From contig MNCI01007832.1 of assembly GCA_015680685.1 (NCBI GenBank), positions 82,660-146,659 of the forward strand: 64,000 bases of DNA. Reading direction: 5' to 3'. The notes under the pieces are model-generated. The model saw nothing but the letters and a program-made list of their open reading frames with translations, did no database searches and was not told the origin of the DNA. This DNA is from Gnetum montanum (taxonomy: Eukaryota > Streptophyta > Gnetopsida > Gnetales > Gnetaceae). How positions within the stretch are numbered: position 1 is the stretch's first letter; each line of letters begins with the position of its first letter. Below are positions 60,412 through 64,000 of this stretch, piece by piece. Both the position numbers and the translations under genes were made by a program.

Positions 60412-61085
60412 AAGTAATACAGATTTTCTTCACATTCTGGATCTCTCTTACTCTATTTTATCAAAAACCAAAACACCATGCATGAACTATCATTAAGTTT
60501 AGTGTTGCAAGTGGTCGTCCCGCGGTCCCGCTTTCCTTTCTTGCAGAACGCATCCGCTTGTCTTCTTTACTGCGTTTTCTAAGATCTTGATTTTGATATT
60601 ATGATGATCCTTTAATTTGTACAAAATACAAAATAAAATAGACGACATATTCCAATTATCGTGTTGGCCAACCAAATGCATCTGATGTAACAAATAAAAA
60701 AGATATGGAAGACCGAAGGAGGCTCTTTACTGTTAACGACCGATTTCAAATCATTTTTTTGGACGGGGATCAATAGAAAAATCTTCCTCTAAAATCCAAG
60801 TAACTTTACGCACATTAGAATCATGGGGCCAACTATACGTTCCGTTTTTCTGCTTTTCTCTCTAGCTGTATGTCTGCTAGCCACTACCCTCTGTTTTAAA
60901 GAATATCTTTCTGTCTCTGGCATCTTCCTACTCTCATTTTAAAGAGCAGCAAAAATATCTCAAAAGAGGTTCGGATGTTTAGAGAGTCGGAAAAAATGGT
61001 CGAGCGTGCCATATTCAATAGTGGAAAAAGGCACTCACATACCGTTCTTCTGTGTCTCCGCTACCGTCACTTGAAAGCATGGTTC
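60412..61085. other. Downstream flank of the AP2-like gene, nothing recognised
   Basis: Ordinary-looking non-coding sequence with moderate CpG. No polyadenylation signal can be singled out and no second gene is seen. Confidence 0.4.
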
Positions 61086-61089
61086 TAGG

Positions 61090-61180
61090 AGTTACAAAAT
61101 ATATCGGGTCCAGTCGTTTAGAGAATCAGAAAAANAGTTACAAAATATATCGGGTCCAGTCGGTTAGAGAATCAGAAAAA
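61090..61180. repeat. 45-bp direct repeat around an N (assembly join)
   Basis: 61090-61134 and 61136-61180 match with one difference, with N at 61135 between. The open frame 61052-61252 spans this join and ends in a short stretch with no family match, so it is not annotated as a gene. Confidence 0.8.
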
Positions 61181-61290
61181 GTGGGCAAGTCCGTGACATT
61201 CAAAGCCATTGATTTCGGGTATGAATTTGACCTCCAACCGTATTTGCCATGAAATTTTTTTATGATACTTTGCAAAATCTTTGAATGTTA

Positions 61291-61606
61291 AATTTATAAA
61301 TTTTTTAATATAATATAATTCATACATTAAAATTCTTAATATTTAATTATGAATCTTCAAGTAAAACCTTTAATTGTTTCTCAAAGTGAAATCTTTTTCA
61401 GCCTAATTATTATTCTCAAATTTTATTTAAGTAAAATTTTTCATTGAAATTTATAAATTTTTTAATATAATATAATTCATACATTAAAATTCTTAAATAT
61501 TTAATTATGAATCTTTAAGTAAAACCTTTAATTGTTTCTCAAAGTGAAATCTTTTTCAGCCTAATTATTATTCTCAAATTTTATTTAAGTAAAATTTTTC
61601 ATTGAA
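61291..61606. repeat. ~157-bp tandem duplication
   Basis: 61291-61447 and 61448-61606 are near-identical AT-rich copies, differing by a single-base indel and one or two substitutions. No N lies between them, so this may be a genuine recent duplication. Confidence 0.85.
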
Positions 61607-61632
61607 GTTTGATTTTAATTACTTTACAGTGC

Positions 61633-61990
61633 ATTTATTATCAAAATCAAATTAAATAATATTTATGTTTCTACCAAAACTATATACAAGTAATAGACAA
61701 GAAAGTGTTCTTTTCTTAGGAGAAAAAGAAACTAAAAAAATGGTTTAAAATGCTCTTGGTTCTCTTCAAAGATAAAAAATTGCAATGGTCTATTATTAAA
61801 TAAATTGCAAAATTTATTATCAAAATCAAATTAAATAATATTTATGTTTCTACCAAAACTATATACAAGTAATAGACAAGAAAGTGTTCTTTTCTTAGCA
61901 AAAAAAGAAACTAAAAAAATGGTTTAAAATGCTCTTGGTTCTCTTCAAAGATAAAAAATTGCAGTGGTCTATTATTAAATAAATTGCAAA
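61633..61990. repeat. 179-bp tandem duplication
   Basis: 61633-61811 and 61812-61990 are near-identical (about three substitutions seen), followed by six bases of a third copy. It begins 27 bp after the end of the 157-bp duplication. Confidence 0.85.
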
Positions 61991-61996
61991 ATTTAT

Positions 61997-62552
61997 GTGA
62001 GAAAATTGTGCATAAGTAACTTTTATTTGTATTAAAAGCTGATTAGTTTCTATAAGACTAATAAAAGTAGTTAAAACTTTATGCTCAAACTAGCATTACT
62101 ATTTTTGATTGTGGATAAATTATGTAAGTATCCACTTCATGCAATGAAGAAAGAAATACTTGGATTAAGGTACTCTTTTATATGCTTTTTAAAACTTTCT
62201 ATGGACAACTTATTCTTAACTTTTCTTACCAAATCCAACAAAAAAATCTGAAATGGATGCCCTATATGCATAAAGGCTAAAACCATTGGTCGAACCTTTC
62301 ATGAGCAAATTTAGTTAATGATTTTATCATCTCCCTTTCAATGTGATAATATCTAAACTAATAGTATTAATTAATGATGTTTTAAAGAAATCTTTCATGT
62401 TATTATGCCAAGAGTTATAATATTTTCCAAGTTTTTCAAACTTGTATTTAAAATTTTTGTAAGTATTTTACGTTCAAAATAGAGCAAAATATGTAAAAAG
62501 TCTTACAAATTCACACAATGATAAGGATTTTAATAAATTTTGGGTTGACTCA
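61997..62552. other. AT-rich stretch, nothing recognised
   Basis: No coding, LTR or RNA signal seen on either strand. Confidence 0.4.
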
Positions 62553-62735
62553 ACTCCTAGTTAGCCCAAATTCTAATACTTCTAAGGTATGGATGAACCA
62601 TTTAAGCTATGAGGATTTTGTGAAGTGAAAACCCATACTTGAAAAACTCCTAGTTAGCCTAAATTGTAATGCTTGTAATGTAGGGATGAACTATTTAAGT
62701 TATGACGATTCTACATATTATAAAACACTACTTAA
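62553..62735. repeat. ~93-bp tandem duplication, older
   Basis: ACTCCTAGTTAGCC recurs at 62553 and 62646, each followed by AAATT.TAAT and GATGAAC.ATTTAAG.TATGA. More diverged than the two duplications before it. Confidence 0.7.
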
Positions 62736-62749
62736 AAGTATTTGTTGGG

Positions 62750-64000
62750 TATTTTGAGCTTGGTTCGGCTTAATTGCATAGGTTCAAGCTTCTGTTTGCA
62801 TGGTTTCTTCTTACCACATCAACTTGTAGAATCGCCTATTAGAACTATTTTTTAGTTTTACAATAGATTATGCTTTAAATGGCTTCTCTCTCTACCACAT
62901 TAGCTTCTAGAACAAGCGCTCATTTGAAATTGGCCTTTAGAAGCATTTTTTAGTTCTATAAAGGCCACCCAAAATGGTTCTACTATGTCAGCTTTGTACA
63001 TATAGGACTTGGTGGGACCCAGATCAGTCCATCTTCATCACATCTACTTAAATAGAATTTAACATAGCTCAAGATTTTTCTCTAGAATTGTTTTTGGTTT
63101 TACAATGTCACATTTAGTTTTACCATATCTATGTTATGTGCAACTTTTAGCTATTAATCTAGCTTAGAATTGGCCATGCAAATGAGTAAACTCAAAAACA
63201 CATATCAAGCTCTAAAACTAATTTTGATTCTACAAAATCTAGCCTTGAACATTTTGCCATGTTAATGAATAAAATCAACCTCTACAACCATATTTTAACT
63301 ATAAAAGAGCTATGATAAAGAGAGAGGCTTAATGCCATGTTCAACAAAGCTCATGTTATACAAACACAACTAAAATATAGGAAAGCTTAGCACTAAAGGG
63401 CTTTACTATGCCATGTCAACACAAGGAGTGGAAGCACTTTAGAACCAAATATTGATTCTATGAGGGCTACGCATCATTTAGAATCAAAGAGCTCTCTAAA
63501 AGATCTTGGCTACATAAGTGATACATTGTTTAGAGCGAGAATTGGTTCTACGTAGGCATTGAAGATCTAAGAGTCAAATCTAATCAATCATGATCATGAA
63601 GCTTATTTTAGAACTAAGAAATGGTTTTACTTAGCCTAGCCTCTTCTCATTAAACCATGAAAAAAAAGTAGTGGGCATAAAATAAAAAGCTCATTTATTA
63701 CAAAATCCCATCTTATCAAAAAGGGTCATCATGATTAGCTTTGAAATCTTAATAAGCTAAAGTTGTAGAGGGCCATTATATGAAAAAGCTAAAAGCTCAT
63801 ATTGTTGCAGAAGTTTGCCTAAGCCTCATTAACAAAAAATATAGGGGTAGTTAAATGAAATTGAAAGAGCTATTATCTCTAGTGCTAGTTGAGCTCATTG
63901 TTTTTGTAGGAAACATAGGACCATTGACACTAAAAGTGAAATGATAGAATACTTCCTCCTCTACTAAGATTTTAATGCTTCTTTCCACTCATACCAAAAG
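62750..64000. repeat. Degenerate array with TAGAACCA/TGGTTCTA hairpin words
   Basis: Pairs of words such as TAGAAC...GTTTTAC, AGAACCA...GATTCTA and GAATTGGTTCTAC recur irregularly across the segment (near 62840, 62935, 63090, 63450, 63530, 63610). The layout recalls the internal arrays of A and B, with a third stem sequence. The same pair occurs near 980-1030. The array runs off the window, so its element is unknown. Confidence 0.4.

Noticed and set aside
61052-61252. Small open frame with an undetermined residue
   Set aside because: It runs through the 45-bp repeat around the N at 61135, an assembly join, and the remaining words match nothing.

Overview
The window looks like intergenic DNA from a very large, repeat-rich seed-plant genome, most likely a gymnosperm and probably a conifer. 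Reasons: almost everything is decayed LTR-retrotransposon and LINE sequence full of stops, base composition is AT-rich, CpG is rare outside one short gene-like island, and only one host-gene-like locus is seen (59.0-60.4 kb). The species is inferred, not read directly.

Layout. 1-2.7 kb: a possible LTR/promoter fragment and unassigned sequence. 2.1-6.07 kb: a minus-strand LINE reverse-transcriptase pseudogene split by a 1.76 kb solo LTR-like insert (2720-4475) whose U3 carries two minisatellites. 6.07-57.9 kb: a three-level nest. Element C is a minus-strand Ty3/gypsy pseudo-element, with LTR, PBS-like site, gag, protease, RT thumb, RNase H and integrase between 57.9 and 51.8 kb; its integrase end lies at 10.1-9.8 kb. 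It is split by element A (+ strand, LTRs 10151-11575 and 50327-51792, perfect 5-bp duplication CTAGG). A is itself split by element B (+ strand, LTRs 18789-20051 and 38295-39782, decayed duplication ATAGT/ACAAT). Once B is removed A is about 20.6 kb, and B is about 21.0 kb, so they are two copies of the same giant family. Both have gag and protease, then a 9-10 kb spacer, then RT, RNase H, a second RNase H and integrase. The dual RNase H marks the Tat/Ogre lineage.

The main finding is what sits in that spacer. In both A and B the segment between protease and RT holds (1) a complete antisense gene that I can model as seven exons with mostly canonical GT-AG introns at matching positions and near-matching exon lengths (A/B: 122/128, 443/~347, 273/277, 1038/1061, 152/175, 811/824, 75/75 nt), with an intact 24-residue proline-rich last exon in each; (2) upstream of that gene, a tandem array of ~185-193 bp units, each carrying an imperfect hairpin whose stem sequence differs between A and B but matches words in the U3 of the same element's LTR; and (3) copies of a GGCCTANTAAGGCC palindrome flanking the whole cassette. 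Ogre elements are known to have an intron between protease and RT, so the cassette may be a giant intron containing a gene in the opposite orientation.

57.9-64 kb: a CpG-bearing promoter-like segment, a five-exon gene (59352-60411) that reads as a divergent AP2 domain plus AP2-type linker, broken by a 31-bp tandem expansion in exon 3, then AT-rich DNA with three consecutive tandem duplications, and at the right edge another degenerate array with hairpin words (TAGAACCA/TGGTTCTA). Four of the eight N positions sit between 42-59 bp direct repeats and are assembly joins, not biology.
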